A DNA stretch of 64,000 nt, taken from assembly GCA_946807835.1 (NCBI GenBank), contig OX327684.1, positions 30,564,501 through 30,628,500 of the forward strand. Reading direction: 5' to 3'. This stretch comes from Ailanthus altissimus. Its lineage: Eukaryota; Streptophyta; Magnoliopsida; Sapindales; Simaroubaceae. This document shows, in pieces, positions 11,335-21,495 of this stretch; within the stretch, counting starts at the first letter, position 1; each line of letters starts with the position of its first letter. The notes under the pieces are model-generated. The model saw nothing but the letters and a program-made list of their open reading frames with translations. It was not told the DNA's origin and searched no databases. Made by a program: the position numbers and the translations under genes.

Positions 11335-11885
11335 ATGGAAGAGACAGGGAGTCTGTTTTTTATCTGGATTTTGAGTTTTGGACTGCCAAAACAAGTGGAC
11401 TCTTACTCTAACAGGGAATAGGGTTAGTAGGCACGAAATACACCATATACAAACACTTATAAACCCTTTAGTTGAGATTAAGCATTAAGAGAGACTCCAA
11501 GAGAGGGGAAGAACCGGGTAGACACTAAGTGCTTGTGTGCGTTAGGGTTGAACCGTCGTTTGGATGATCATTGCTCGTGGTAGAGTAAGGGTTCTCTAAA
11601 CATTTGGTCTTTTTGAGGGTTCTTCAATTGAATTTTTCTTGTAAAATCTCTAGAGAGTTAATAAGAGAGGTTATGATTCTTGGATCCACTGTAGACGTAG
11701 GCAATTTTTCGAACCAAGTAAGATTTTATTGTGCTATTTTATATTCTGCTTTGGATTCTTACTATTTTACTTGATTAATAGATTATTCCGCTGCGTAAGG
11801 AAATTAGAGTTTTAAGTTGAACTTGAAATTTTTCGCTTCAACCTAATCTTAAGAGGGAGAATGGTATTCCCTCCTTCACCAACAA
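11335..11885 (+). mobile_element. copia-type LTR, copy B (tandem with copy A)
   Basis: A direct copy of 10749-11285 with scattered substitutions and small indels; for example CCGTGGACGTAGGCAATTGG in A is CTGTAGACGTAGGCAATTTT in B. Only about 50 bp separate the copies, which have no internal domain between them. Such head-to-tail LTRs can arise by unequal recombination or from insertion of a 2-LTR form. Copy B lacks the GC-rich U3 block found before copy A. Confidence 0.65.
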
Positions 11886-11984
11886 GAAAAGTAAAAGGTA
11901 ATATTCAAATGAATTTTGTTTGTGTTACAAAATTTAAAAATTATGATTAAATTTATTTTCATATGAGGAACACCTAAAACATTG

Positions 11985-12365
11985 TTTAATTGAAAAGTCT
12001 TTTATAGAAGTTGATAGATAGGTAGAACCGGTATGAATTGTGTGCATTGAGAGATTAGTGACATCAAATGTTACATAGTAAGAGGCACCATTAACAAAGG
12101 GCCATGATGGATTGGTAGTGTTGGTAAAACTAGCAGCATAATGTGCCCTTAATTGCCATGGTGTAATAGGATAATTTACTTAAACATTGTTTAATTGAAA
12201 AGTCTTTATAGAAGTTGATAGATAGGTAGAACCCGCATGAATTATGTGCATTGAGAGATTAGTGACATCAGATGTTACATAGTGAGAGGCACCACTATCT
12301 AAGGGCCATGATGGATTGGTAGTGTTAGTAAAACTAGTAGCATAATGTGCCCTTAGTTGCCATGG
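11985..12365. repeat. tandem duplication of about 195 bp inside the copia protease relic
   Basis: The block from the start of AAACATTGTTTAATTGAAAAGTC to GCCATGGTNTAATAGGATAATTTACTT occurs twice in direct orientation (about 11975-12180 and 12181-12385). A few substitutions separate the copies, for example ACCGGTATGAATTG versus ACCCGCATGAATTA. It post-dates the decay of the element's frame or accompanied it. Confidence 0.75.
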
Positions 12366-12545
12366 TATAATAGGATAATTTACTTGGGCATGTAAGTTGT
12401 TGGTCGGTGTTATTGGTATGAGCCTGAATGAGGGGCATCTCTTTTTAGTATGGCCTTGTATCCTACAAATCAGATAATATCCTAGATATGGACGGGAAGG
12501 TCGATTTCTTAGAATAGATGTTGGTCTGCCACCTTTGATGGTTAA
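11985..12545 (-). pseudogene. Ty1/copia gag end (zinc knuckle) and protease start, decayed
   Basis: Minus-sense translation of 12545-12180 gives CRIQGHTKKRCPSF, a copia gag zinc knuckle with its first Cys lost, then WPLDSGASHYVTSDVTNL, the copia aspartic protease motif (DSGAS catalytic site). A direct duplication places a second version of the protease start at about 11985-12175: the phrase around TTGATAGATAGGTAGAACC occurs at both 12010 and 12217. The frame is open through the first copy but leads nowhere. The gag part continues at 14531 on the other side of an inserted LTR element. Confidence 0.85.
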
Positions 12546-12787
12546 TGTGAAAAAGGACAAAAGAAAAGAAAAAGACAACAGAAATAATAAAGAGAAATTG
12601 TAAAACTTAAAAGACTACATTGTTATTATAATTCTGTTATACAATGCTATAAAAATAGCCTTTATATAGGCTTTAAGTCAACATAAATAAGAAAATATAA
12701 ATATATAAAAGAAAATGACATATAACATATTAATTATAAAATATATATGGTAGGAAATGAATATTTTGATTTCTTATATTTTTAATA
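12546..12787 (-). repeat. LTR1 (3' LTR in element sense)
   Basis: Plus-strand text begins TGTGAAAAAGGAC and ends TTTTTAATA (expected CA changed to TA). It is followed at once by the polypurine complement. Aligns over its whole length with LTR2. Confidence 0.8.
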
Positions 12788-12879
12788 TCCCCCCTCAAAC
12801 TCAAGTAGAGACTTGAGTTTGAAAAAGAATATTATTATAATAGTGGACATTGAGAAAATTAATCACTTGCAAATGCAGA

Positions 12880-13092
12880 CGCGTTGAATGAAATTTGAAA
12901 CCAACCGTTGCGAGTGCAAGTGCATTGTCAACCACTGCGAGTGCAAGTGCATTGTCAACTACTGCGAGTGCAAATGCGTTGATAAAGAAACAAAAAATCA
13001 ACCGTTGCGAGTGCAAGTGCGTTGTCAACCACTGCGAGTGCAAACGCATTGATAAAAAATAAATCAACTGCTGCGAGTGCAAGTGTGTTGAG
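12880..13092. repeat. 27-bp minisatellite, about six copies
   Basis: Unit of about 27 bp, ACCACTGCGAGTGCAAGTGC followed by ATTGTCA, with variants CCGTTGCGAGTGC and AACTGCTGCGAGTGC. Two copies are separated by an AAGAAACAAAAAATCA spacer. It lies just inside the polypurine tract of the LTR element. A second, shorter array with the same unit lies at 14130-14300. Confidence 0.8.
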
Positions 13093-13762
13093 AGATTACT
13101 CCACCAATTTATTTAAAAACTGCAAAAAAATAAAAAAAACAATAAAAATAAAAAAATATTACAAAATGGCCCAAAACTTAGGTCAATCTGTAAACTATCC
13201 ATATAATTTTAAAAAGTTTGCAAAAAGACCCAAATTACAAATTGGATCACCGATATTTCAAAAGAAGACCTGAGACTGATAGATCTAGTGGAAGGGAGTT
13301 GAATGGAGCTGGCGGTGAGAAATCACTCGTCGAAAAATGGCGGAGATCTAAGGCGAACGGTGGCTGACGGCAGCTCTGTTTAGAGGCACGTGGGGAAGCG
13401 TGCGGCTTTGGATTGATAAAATTCTGGTGCTGTTGGAATCTCCGATTGATTCTGAGTGCAGCCGTCTGGGTGGTGCAGGCTAACGCGCCGAAAATCAGTC
13501 AGAATCCAAGATGAACAGTAGCGACGGCAGAAAGTTTGGTCGGCGCGTGAAGGAGCGTGCAGCAATAGAGAAGCTTGATTCCGGTGGGAATCAACCGGCC
13601 AACAGCGTCTGAACTTTTTGGGCTGGGCAGTGTTGATTACGGCGAACTCTGACGAACTTTCGGTGGCGTTCCGGTGAAACTCCAGTGAACTTCCTAAGAG
13701 TTTCCAAAACATTTCTGGCAAATTTCACTGAACAACAAAACAGTGAAATAATAGAACCTTAG

Positions 13763-14015
13763 GCTCTGATACCATATGAAAAAGGACAAAAAAAAGAAAA
13801 AGACTGCAGAAAAAATAAAGAGAAACTGTAAAACTTAAAAGACTACATTGTTATTATAATTCTGTTATACAATGCTATAGAAATAGTCTTTATATAGACT
13901 TTAAATCAACATAAATAAGAAAATATAAATATATAAAAGGAAATGACATATAACCTATTAATTATAAAATATATATGGTAAGAGATTAATATTTTGATTT
14001 CTTATATCTTTAACA
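13763..14015 (-). repeat. PBS and LTR2 (5' LTR in element sense)
   Basis: 13763-13774 reads GCTCTGATACCA, the complement of the TGGTATCAGAGC primer site used by many plant LTR elements. LTR2 follows from 13775 to 14015 (ends TTTAACA) and matches LTR1. The first dinucleotide is TA rather than TG. Confidence 0.8.
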
Positions 14016-14129
14016 TCCCCCCTCAAACTTAAGTAGAGACTTGAGTTTGAAAAATAATATTATTGTAATGGTGGACAATGAAAAAATTAATCACTTACGG
14101 ATGCAAACACGTTGAATGAAATTTGAAAC

Positions 14130-14300
14130 CAACCGTTGCGAGTGCAAGTGTATTGCCAACCACTGCGAGTGCAAATGCGTTAATAAAGAAACAGAAAATT
14201 AACCGTTGCAAGTGCAAGTGCAAGTGCAAGTGCGTTGTCAACCACTGCGAGTGTAAACGCGTTGATAAAAAATAAATCAACTGCTTCTAGTGCAAGTGTG
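14130..14300. repeat. minisatellite, second array, in the truncated internal region
   Basis: Same GCGAGTGCAAGTGC unit as at 12880-13092, with one GTGCAA hexamer expanded four times at about 14211-14232 (AAGTGC iterations). Lies between LTR2 and LTR3. Confidence 0.75.
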
Positions 14301-14319
14301 TTGAGAGATTATTATATCA

Positions 14320-14525
14320 TGTGAAAAATGACAAAAAAAAAGAAAAAAATAACAAAAATAATAAAGAAAAATTATAAAACTTAAAAGACTACATTGTTAT
14401 TATAATTTTATTATACAATACTATAGAAATAGCTTTTATATAAATTTTAAATCAATATAAATAAAAAAATATAAAAATATAATTAATTATAAAATATATA
14501 TAGAATATTTCTTATATTTTTAACT
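14320..14525 (-). repeat. LTR3 (partly deleted)
   Basis: Begins TGTGAAAAATGAC and ends TTTTTAACT next to the GTTAA target duplication. It matches LTR1 and LTR2 but is about 35 bp shorter because of small deletions near its end. Confidence 0.75.
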
Positions 14526-14530
14526 GTTAA

Positions 14531-14991
14531 GGTCGATTTGTGTGTTGTGTGAGAGTCACCTGTAGTGTTTCTGCTAGTGGCATTCGCTGTAGTAGGAAAA
14601 TAACATGGTTCTGGTTTAGTTGTCAGCACTGGTGCTTCAAAGTTTAGCAACTTTTCATGAAGTTCTGCAAATGTTATCAAGGTATCTTTAGCTTGATTCC
14701 TTCGAAAATAAGAGCAAGTTCATTAGCTCGTGCTTTTATTGCCTGTAAAAAATCAATCGCACTTTTCAGGACCTTTTATGATTTTCTTTAAATGGATTTT
14801 AACTTGTTTGATGCGTCCACGAGTGGGTTTGGCATATTTGTTGGTCTAGATGTTCCATGCTTCACGATAAGTTTTGACATGAGCAATAAACGAGATAAGT
14901 GCTAGGGAGAGGAAGCCAATGACGAGATAATCTGGATTGGGTACTGTGATGTTGTTTTGGGTGAAGGTGGCTGATGGAAATGGTTTTTGAT
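14531..14991 (-). pseudogene. Ty1/copia gag middle part (UBN2-type), decayed
   Basis: Minus-sense translation gives NPDYLV, then AHVKTYREAWNI, then KYAKPTRGRIKQVK, then TFAELHEKLLNFEA. These are the landmarks of plant copia gag (UBN2 family: TSREAWxxLxxxYAxPSRGRIxQLK and SFEELHEKLLNFE). Stops and a frameshift are present. The gene continues on the left at 12545 after removal of the inserted LTR element, and on the right at 15651 after removal of the 659-bp insertion. Confidence 0.85.
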
Positions 14992-15650
14992 AGGTAATTT
15001 ATTTTCCATATTACCAAAAATAATCAAATATATAAAAAAAATTGGAATCATCAATAAGCATAATATATCAATAAATATAAATAAAGAGTAAGAAATTATA
15101 GTCTGACATTAAGCATAAATAGACATGTTAGATAACATTATTTTAAAGTTAAATAGTCTTCTATTATACGGATAGTGATGAATTTATATAGCTTAAGATT
15201 AAAATTTAACGCTCATAACTACTCTTTTTGATGAGTACAATTACCAAAAGATTAGACCAATTTTTTTTATTAAAATTGCTCAAAACACAACATAAAAAAT
15301 ATTTATATACATAAAATACTTTTTTTTTTTTTCACTCACACACCCACATTTTCAATGAAAGATTAACATCTTTTATATAATAGTAGTAGGTTTAACTAAT
15401 AACTTAAGAATTAATAAGAATAATTTAATATATAATAACTCTATATAATAAATATTATAACTCTCATCATAATATAAATAAATATTACAACTCTCAAATA
15501 TTTAAATTAGAATTAATGACTAATTTAAATATTATAACTACTATATAATAATGATATAATAATATAAATTTTATAATATATAACTTACAATATTAATAAA
15601 TTATTACTTATTAACCATTTAAAATATTTTCAAAAAAAAATTTCCAACAG
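14992..15650. mobile_element. 659-bp AT-rich insertion in the copia gag with 7-bp flanking duplication
   Basis: TTTTGAT occurs at 14985-14991 and at 15651-15657, exactly at the two borders where the gag reading is interrupted (IDGSK on the right side, PFPSATF on the left in minus sense). The insert itself is AT-rich, non-coding and shows no obvious terminal inverted repeats or TG...CA ends. It is probably a DNA transposon derivative; class unknown. Confidence 0.55.
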
Positions 15651-15890
15651 TTTTGATCCATCAATATTAGCTTATAAGATCATAGCCAATGAATAAGGTG
15701 TGGAATTGCAACTTCCAGGAAATGTAGTTGCTGGAGGTGAGTTTAAGAGGGGTTTGTGCAGCCATTTAATGGTGATGAGGGTGTTATGAGAGTCGTTGAT
15801 GTTTTGAATGGTGGTGGGAGTTGAGTTAATAGCCATGGCTACTGAAATAAAAGGGATTGGCTTTCTCTTAAAAAGATGCTTTGATATCAT
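15651..15890 (-). pseudogene. Ty1/copia gag N-terminus, decayed
   Basis: Minus-sense reading gives an N-terminal gag-like stretch, MAINSTPTTIQNIN followed by NTLITIK, ending in NIDGSK. This fits the copia gag start (ITIKLxxxNYLxWRxQ...GYxDGSxPCP), with the central part of the motif degraded and a stop before the end. Upstream (15893 on) a LINE tail abuts it. Confidence 0.65.
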
Positions 15891-15892
15891 AA

Positions 15893-16560
15893 CAATTTTT
15901 TTTTTTTTAGTCAGGTAACAAGTATTTATTAGTAAAATTATTCAAATACAAATAATAATAAGTCTATAACAAAAAGAGAATAAATTACTGTTTATAATTT
16001 ACCACCTAATTACAATATAATCTATATTTTAGTTAGAGATGGTAGACAGATATTTAATTTACAGTATATCTTTAATATATTAAAATACATCATTTGTATT
16101 TTGTAATTTATGTTAGAACACCACCTAGTTACGCTTTTGCCATATGAAATGGATGGAAGCACAGAAAGTGATTCTTCTAATTTTACTAAGCAAAGATTTA
16201 TCTCTAATTTTTTTACAAAAGTATGATACCTCTCTTCTCCAAATGACAGGTTGTTTGTTAATATGACACTCCAGCAGAATTTTTTTTTATATTCCTTCTG
16301 TAAAACAACACTGAAAGAATAAGTGTGTCACCGTCTCACTGAGATTACCACAAAGTGAACATTTTGTGGAAATGTTGAGCCCCCATGTAACCAATCTCCT
16401 ATTTGTAGATAGCTGGTTCTTTAGTGCAAGTTAGGTAATAAAACTATACTTAGGGATATGTTGTGGACCACAAAGTAGCATGTACCATTCTACCGTAATC
16501 TTTTTATTTGTTAAGTATCTCTATGCACTCGCAATAGAGATACTTCCATTGAAACTCCCA
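15893..16560 (-). mobile_element. LINE (L1-type) 3' end, 5'-truncated
   Basis: On the minus strand the segment ends with a poly(A) tail (plus-strand T run at 15896-15909). About 16220-16500 translates to the reverse-transcriptase zinc-binding region (zf-RVT) of plant L1 LINEs: WYMLLCGPQHIPKYSFITxLALKN, then QLSTNRRLVTWGLN, then CSLCGN and ETVTHLFFQC, where x is an in-frame stop. Dead 5'-truncated copy, inserted next to the start of the copia gag. Confidence 0.8.
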
Positions 16561-17600
16561 TTCCAAATGATCATATCTTCTCTAAAGACAAAAATAAAAA
16601 AGTTAAGCTGTATGTAATTCTAGGATAGGGTAGTATGTGCATCCAAATAGTTAAAGAAGGTCTAAGTGCTATTGTGCTATAGGTCATTAACTTTTGCATC
16701 TCATGGGATGTCAGAATCACTAATATTAACTTAAGAAAATTTGTCGATAATAGATTCACCATTCAATCACGAATCACTCTAAAAAATAATTTTTGATCCA
16801 ATGCCTAATTTATAACCAAATAACTTATGTCTTTACCTTAACAAAATTTGGAAAGTGAATTCACTTTCTCATATGTTTATTGATCAAAATATGTTTATAT
16901 ATACATTAAGAGAGTAATAAAAAGTAATAAAAAGCTTGGGAGTTGTTGACACCAGCTAAGTCTGCTATGTACCGCTAATAAATCTCTTTAAATAATATAA
17001 AGATAAAAAGAATAAATAAAAAATAAGATTCTTTTTTTTAAAAAAAAAGTTGGAAGTTGCATACAGAAGAAGTAACAAACTTGGAGGATGGGAAATTAAT
17101 ATTTAAGAGGGATTTAATGATTGGATTGGTCGTTTTCACAATTTCACTGATGAAAATGTCTTCACAAGGAACCTGGCTCAACGAGGAACAAGGTATATAT
17201 GCAATTCTGATATGGATGATAGAGAAGTCCGAAATACAATGCATACATGAAAATGTTTTCTGCAAACCTGAATGAAATTTACGGCAATGATGTATGCATA
17301 ATGCATTGGCGGTGGTGGATGCTTCAGATGGGATTCTTACAGAATTGGTTTAATAAAAGTAGTTGAGTTTGCTTTGTCTAGAATCTTTGAACCAATTCTG
17401 CTATTGACCTAAACACGTGACTTGCGGGCTCAAACTTTCGCTTAACGCAAACACCGGAATAAGCAAAAAGTTTCTGAAGTACGATACAATCAAACTCTTG
17501 CAGAGGATTATAATCACTATTTTGTAGTGTGTGTGGAAGAAAATCGAGAGTTACATCTGACTTTGAGCCGTGGCCAAAACAAATCTCAGATTAGAGGCAG
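16560..17600. other. intergenic DNA upstream of the PDI gene
   Basis: The first 200 bases may be more of the LINE. A T-run followed directly by an A-run at 17032-17049 forms a near-perfect palindrome. Overlapping frames of 72-75 codons on both strands at 17038-17275 have no recognisable domain and are probably chance. Confidence 0.35.
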
Positions 17601-17723
17601 GCGAAGATTAGTTTTAAATGGCCCAATGCTTTGTTAGTCTTTTACTCTTTTGACTCGAATGATCTGAATTACTGATGACGCCCAAAAATCGAGTCCACAG
17701 AAAAGCTGCCTGTCACAACTCGA

Positions 17724-17730
17724 CACGTCA
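17724..17730. promoter_or_regulatory. CACGTCA (TGACGTG) bZIP-type site upstream of PDI
   Basis: TGACGTG on the minus strand, about 300 bp before the PDI start codon. This core is bound by plant bZIP factors, including the ER-stress regulators bZIP28/bZIP60 in known UPR promoters. PDIL genes are typical ER-stress targets, so the position is plausible, but a single 7-mer is weak evidence. No perfect CCAAT-N-CCACG ERSE was found. Confidence 0.3.
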
Positions 17731-17950
17731 TCATGAACGGGTCATGGCTGGGATCTTCGCCAAAGGAGCACAAACCGTCACACAGGTCAATGAACCAAGA
17801 GTGTGTCCATAGTATTCCACGTTTCACTAACTAATCATAGAACGCCGCATCAGCAATGTGCAGCTAGAGCCCATAGTAACGAGGTGAGGCTTTCCACTCT
17901 GGAGAGTATCCCTTTTAAAAATCGTACAAACCACCAAAAGGAAGACACGT

Positions 17951-17970
17951 ATATATATATATATATATAT
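17951..17970. repeat. (AT)n microsatellite in PDI 5' leader
   Basis: About ten AT dinucleotides 55 bp before the PDI start codon; a likely length-polymorphic site in the leader or core promoter. Confidence 0.9.
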
Positions 17971-18025
17971 AAATATCACAATGAGCCGAGTAAAAACCAA
18001 AATACCTGAGGGAAAACAAATAGAA

Positions 18026-21000
18026 ATGGCGAAGTATCAGATCTGGCTAGCCTTAGGGACCTTGACTTTGTTACTTGTATCAGCTTTAGCAGAAGACGTC
18101 GTTGTGCTATCAGAAGACAACTTCGAGAAGGAGGTTGGTCAAGACAGAGGAGCTCTCGTTGAGTTCTACGCCCCTTGGTAAATAAATTATTCTTGATCCA
18201 TTGCTTTTTGTTTACTATGTTGCTTCGTAATTCAATAACTTATCTGCCGGTCGCGATTAGTTATTTAGATCTGTGTTTGTTATGGATTTTTAGGAGTTTT
18301 TTTTTTAGTAGCAGCAAGTTTATATGATTAGATCGTAGGAATCAGAATTAATGATACTGCTGAGGATAGTGTTTGTGAAGTTAAATTAGAAAAGATACCA
18401 AACGCACTGATCTTGTTTGTATACTGAGGGAAGCGGCCTGATGATGGTCTTGCGAAGATAGTTCTTCACTTAAGTTATGCAATTAGTGCTTATTTTTGGA
18501 AAATACTAATAAAGAAGAATGCATTTGTTAACCGTATTTCTCTCAGTAATCTTATCACAATCTTAAGGTTGAAATTTTCGTTGGGCATATATTCGAAATT
18601 TCTTATATTTTTTGTGAAGAAAGTGCGTGGAGTGGTGAAGTGGAAGGACAGTGTTAGTTGGAAACATGCTAAAAGTCCTTAATGGCTAGGTTAAATGTTA
18701 TGAAGGTTTTCCAGATATTTTTGTTGAAGTTTTTGTTATGTTTTGTTCAGTCTCTGCGATCTGAATTTCTTAATGTCGGGTGTGTAACTTGAAACTATAT
18801 TTGCTGAATTTGTTTTGTTGTTACGGCGACAGGTGTGGACACTGTAAAAAGCTTGCTCCTGAGTATGAGAAACTTGGCGCAAGCTTTAAGAAAGCAAAGT
18901 CTGTCATGATTGGAAAGGTGAGCTCTTTGTGATTGCCTGCTCCTTATTTTTATAATTGTTAGGGTGGCCAAACTACCATTTTATAATTCCATTGTTCAAA
19001 TAAATAAAATATTATCTTGAGCAGCGGATATTTTCAATCATGCTTAGTTTCTTGTCATGTTTCAAGTGTCGTTTTACCTTCTCATTGCTGCTTTATTGAT
19101 AACAAACTCATATATTCTTTCTTCATATGTATCTGCTAATGTGGTGTAGGTGGACTGTGATGAGCATAAGAGCTTGTGCAGCAAATATGGTGTTCAAGGG
19201 TACCCAACAATTCAATGGTTTCCTAAAGGATCATTGGAACCCAAAAAGTAAGTCGAATTGACAATTTTATCTTTTATTTATTTTATCTTTTTTGGTTCAA
19301 TTTTGCCTTCCTTATAACTCTGCATCTATATCTGCTCACATAAGATTTTATCTTCATAGGTATGAAGGCCCACGAACTGCAGAGGCCCTTGCTGAGTTTG
19401 TGAATAATGAAGGAGGTAATATTGCTAGTTCTTATACAAACCTGTTCATTGAAGAGCACTTCTTGGTAGCTTCTTCTTGCCCATTCTGTTATTTATTTAT
19501 TTATTTATTTTTTTATTTTTGGGCTTCCTTAATGTAGATTATGTACAATCATCTGGAAAGAATAATTTTCATGTGAGGGGAAGGGATTATGCTAGGGCCA
19601 ATATGTGCGTATGTTTCAATTTTATGTGATGCACCTTGTATGTGGCATGGTGCTTTTATTGTCACCTTGCCCCTCTGCACTCTGTACTTTGATGCTTAAT
19701 CTTTAACAGTTTCTTGAATGGTTTATTGTTTTTTCCTTCAGATAAAATCTTATGGGGCTAGCCTTGGATGTGTCTCTGAAGTTGGTTACTTGGAAAAAAT
19801 TTTGATCTGTGTGTCCATGTGTGTTGATTCCTAATCAGATCAATAATTTACAGGTACCAATGTCAAGATTGCCACAATCCCATCCAATGTAGTGGTGTTG
19901 ACAGCTGATAATTTTGATGAGGTAGTTTTGGATAAAACGAAAGATGTTTTGGTAGAGTTTTATGCACCATGGTGAGTATGCACCTTCTTTCTCTCAAACT
20001 TTTCCATGACTTCTGCAATTTCTTTCATTGTCCTTCTTTCTTTTCACTACATCAGTTTTACCTATTGATTTGTACTTGGATTGTGCTTCTGTCAGGTGTG
20101 GCCATTGTAAAAACCTCGCTCCTGTAAGTATATGACTACCTTTCTTGTAGATTGGTTTTCTATTCAACTTTTGTGTGGTTAGCCTTCTGTATTGACTTGC
20201 TTTTTGGCTCAGACATATGAAAAAGTGGCCACAGCATTTAAAATGGAAGAAGATGTAGTCATTGCTAATCTGGATGCTGACAAATACAAGGATCTGGCTG
20301 AAAAGTAAGTGGAAAACTTCTACTTTAATCATGTTTTTCTGCAAATTATGATTTTCGAACATTACAGAATTGTAAGAATGGAGGCGACTATCATATATTA
20401 TGCAGATATGGAGTAAGTGGCTTTCCTACATTGAAATTCTTTCCCAAGGATAACAAAGATGGTGAAGAATATGGGGGTGGCAGAGATTTAGAGGACTTTG
20501 TCTCTTTCATCAACGAAAAATGTGGCACCAATCGAGATGGAAAAGGAGAACTTACTTCACAAGTTAGTAATTAATGTTGTGGATGACTGTCATAGCCTGT
20601 TTATTGCTATTTACTGTATATTTACTTGATTATTCTTTTATAGGCTGGTATAGTTGCAAATTTGGATGCCTTGGTCAAGGAGTTCATAGCTGCCAGCATC
20701 GATGAGAAGAAGGCAGTCTTCTCCAAGATAGAAGAGGAAGTTGAAAAGCTCAAAGGTTCCAGTGCAAGGTACTCCGTTCGTGTTGCTCTATGAAAATCTA
20801 AAAATCAGTTTCTGTTGTCTCATGATTAATGAATTTGTATCAGATCAACTTATTATTGTTTTCAGTTCCCAACTTCATAGCAAAGTTTGACCTATTCCTC
20901 TCTCATAAAGCTCCTCTGATAATTGATCTCACTCGAGTTTTTCTTTTCTAGGTATGGCAAGATTTACTTGAAGATTGCAAAGAATTATATGGAGAAAGGT

Positions 21001-21495
21001 AGTGATTATGCCAAGAAAGAAATTGAGCGGCTCCAGCGCATGCTCGAGAAGGTGAGGAATTGTTTACTGTTTATCTCGGTCAAACACATCTTAATGCAGG
21101 ATTAAAGTCATTTCATGACACTGAATCAGTAGAAAATCTGCTCTGTTTGACGTCATAGACGTGCTTTTTTGATTTCTTTGCGGATGATATATTTTTTACA
21201 TGTGATTATAAGATGTTGATCATTACAGTATCATCATAATAGTAGTAATTAAATAGGATCAATTTCATAAATATGTAACACTCTTAATGGTTGCTCCCAA
21301 GTTGTTTTCTTCTGGTGATAATATAATACCTTGCCAAGAGGGAAATAAGTATTTGAAGTGGCTTATCTTCATTAAATGCTGCTTTACAAATATTAAGATC
21401 TGTTTTCACCTTGCTTTTGATTTGTGCAGACGATCAGCCCGTCAAAGGCAGACGAGTTCACCCTCAAGAGAAATATTCTCACGGCGTTTGCTTGA
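18026..21495 (+). CDS. PDIL2-1: protein disulfide isomerase-like, PDIL2-1 type (ER thiol-disulfide oxidoreductase)
   Basis: Eleven exons: 18026-18177, 18833-18917, 19150-19247, 19360-19415, 19854-19971, 20096-20123, 20213-20304, 20406-20562, 20644-20768, 20952-21051, 21430-21495; the sum is 1077 nt, 358 aa. Residues 1-22 form a signal peptide (cleavage after SALA). Two thioredoxin domains each carry a complete WCGHC active site (Cys52/55 and Cys171/174). About residue 245 to the end is an ERp29c-like helical domain. There is no KDEL: the protein ends ILTAFA, as in PDIL2-1/UNE5 of Arabidopsis, whose usual length is about 360 aa. The role is forming and shuffling disulfides in secretory proteins. 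Known relatives affect embryo sac and pollen tube function. An in-frame ATG at 17981 would add 15 residues before the signal peptide; I chose 18026 because the hydrophobic leader starts there. Confidence 0.95.

Larger units (their letters stand above)
12546..14525 (-). mobile_element. composite non-autonomous LTR element with three LTRs
   Basis: Three direct copies of one LTR lie at 12546-12787, 13775-14015 and 14320-14525. Between LTR1 and LTR2 is a 0.99-kb internal region; between LTR2 and LTR3 only a 0.3-kb remnant. The PBS complement GCTCTGATACCA (initiator-Met type) abuts LTR2 at 13763-13774. A polypurine tract (plus-strand CCCCCCTCAAACT) follows both LTR1 and LTR2, so the element is minus-oriented. 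GTTAA at 12541-12545 and 14526-14530 is a 5-bp target-site duplication, and the sequence on both sides is the same copia gag gene. There is no gag/pol. The middle LTR is shared, as expected after unequal recombination between two copies. Confidence 0.85.

Noticed and set aside
13380..13721. 113-codon minus-strand frame inside the LTR element
   Set aside because: It lies in the leader between the PBS and polypurine tract, shows no gag motif, and the equivalent frame is not kept in the related element at 56-57 kb.
12880..14300. Regular GAGTGCAAGTGC repeats considered as a CRISPR-like array
   Set aside because: There are no unique spacers, the units abut one another, and they lie inside an LTR element of a plant genome.
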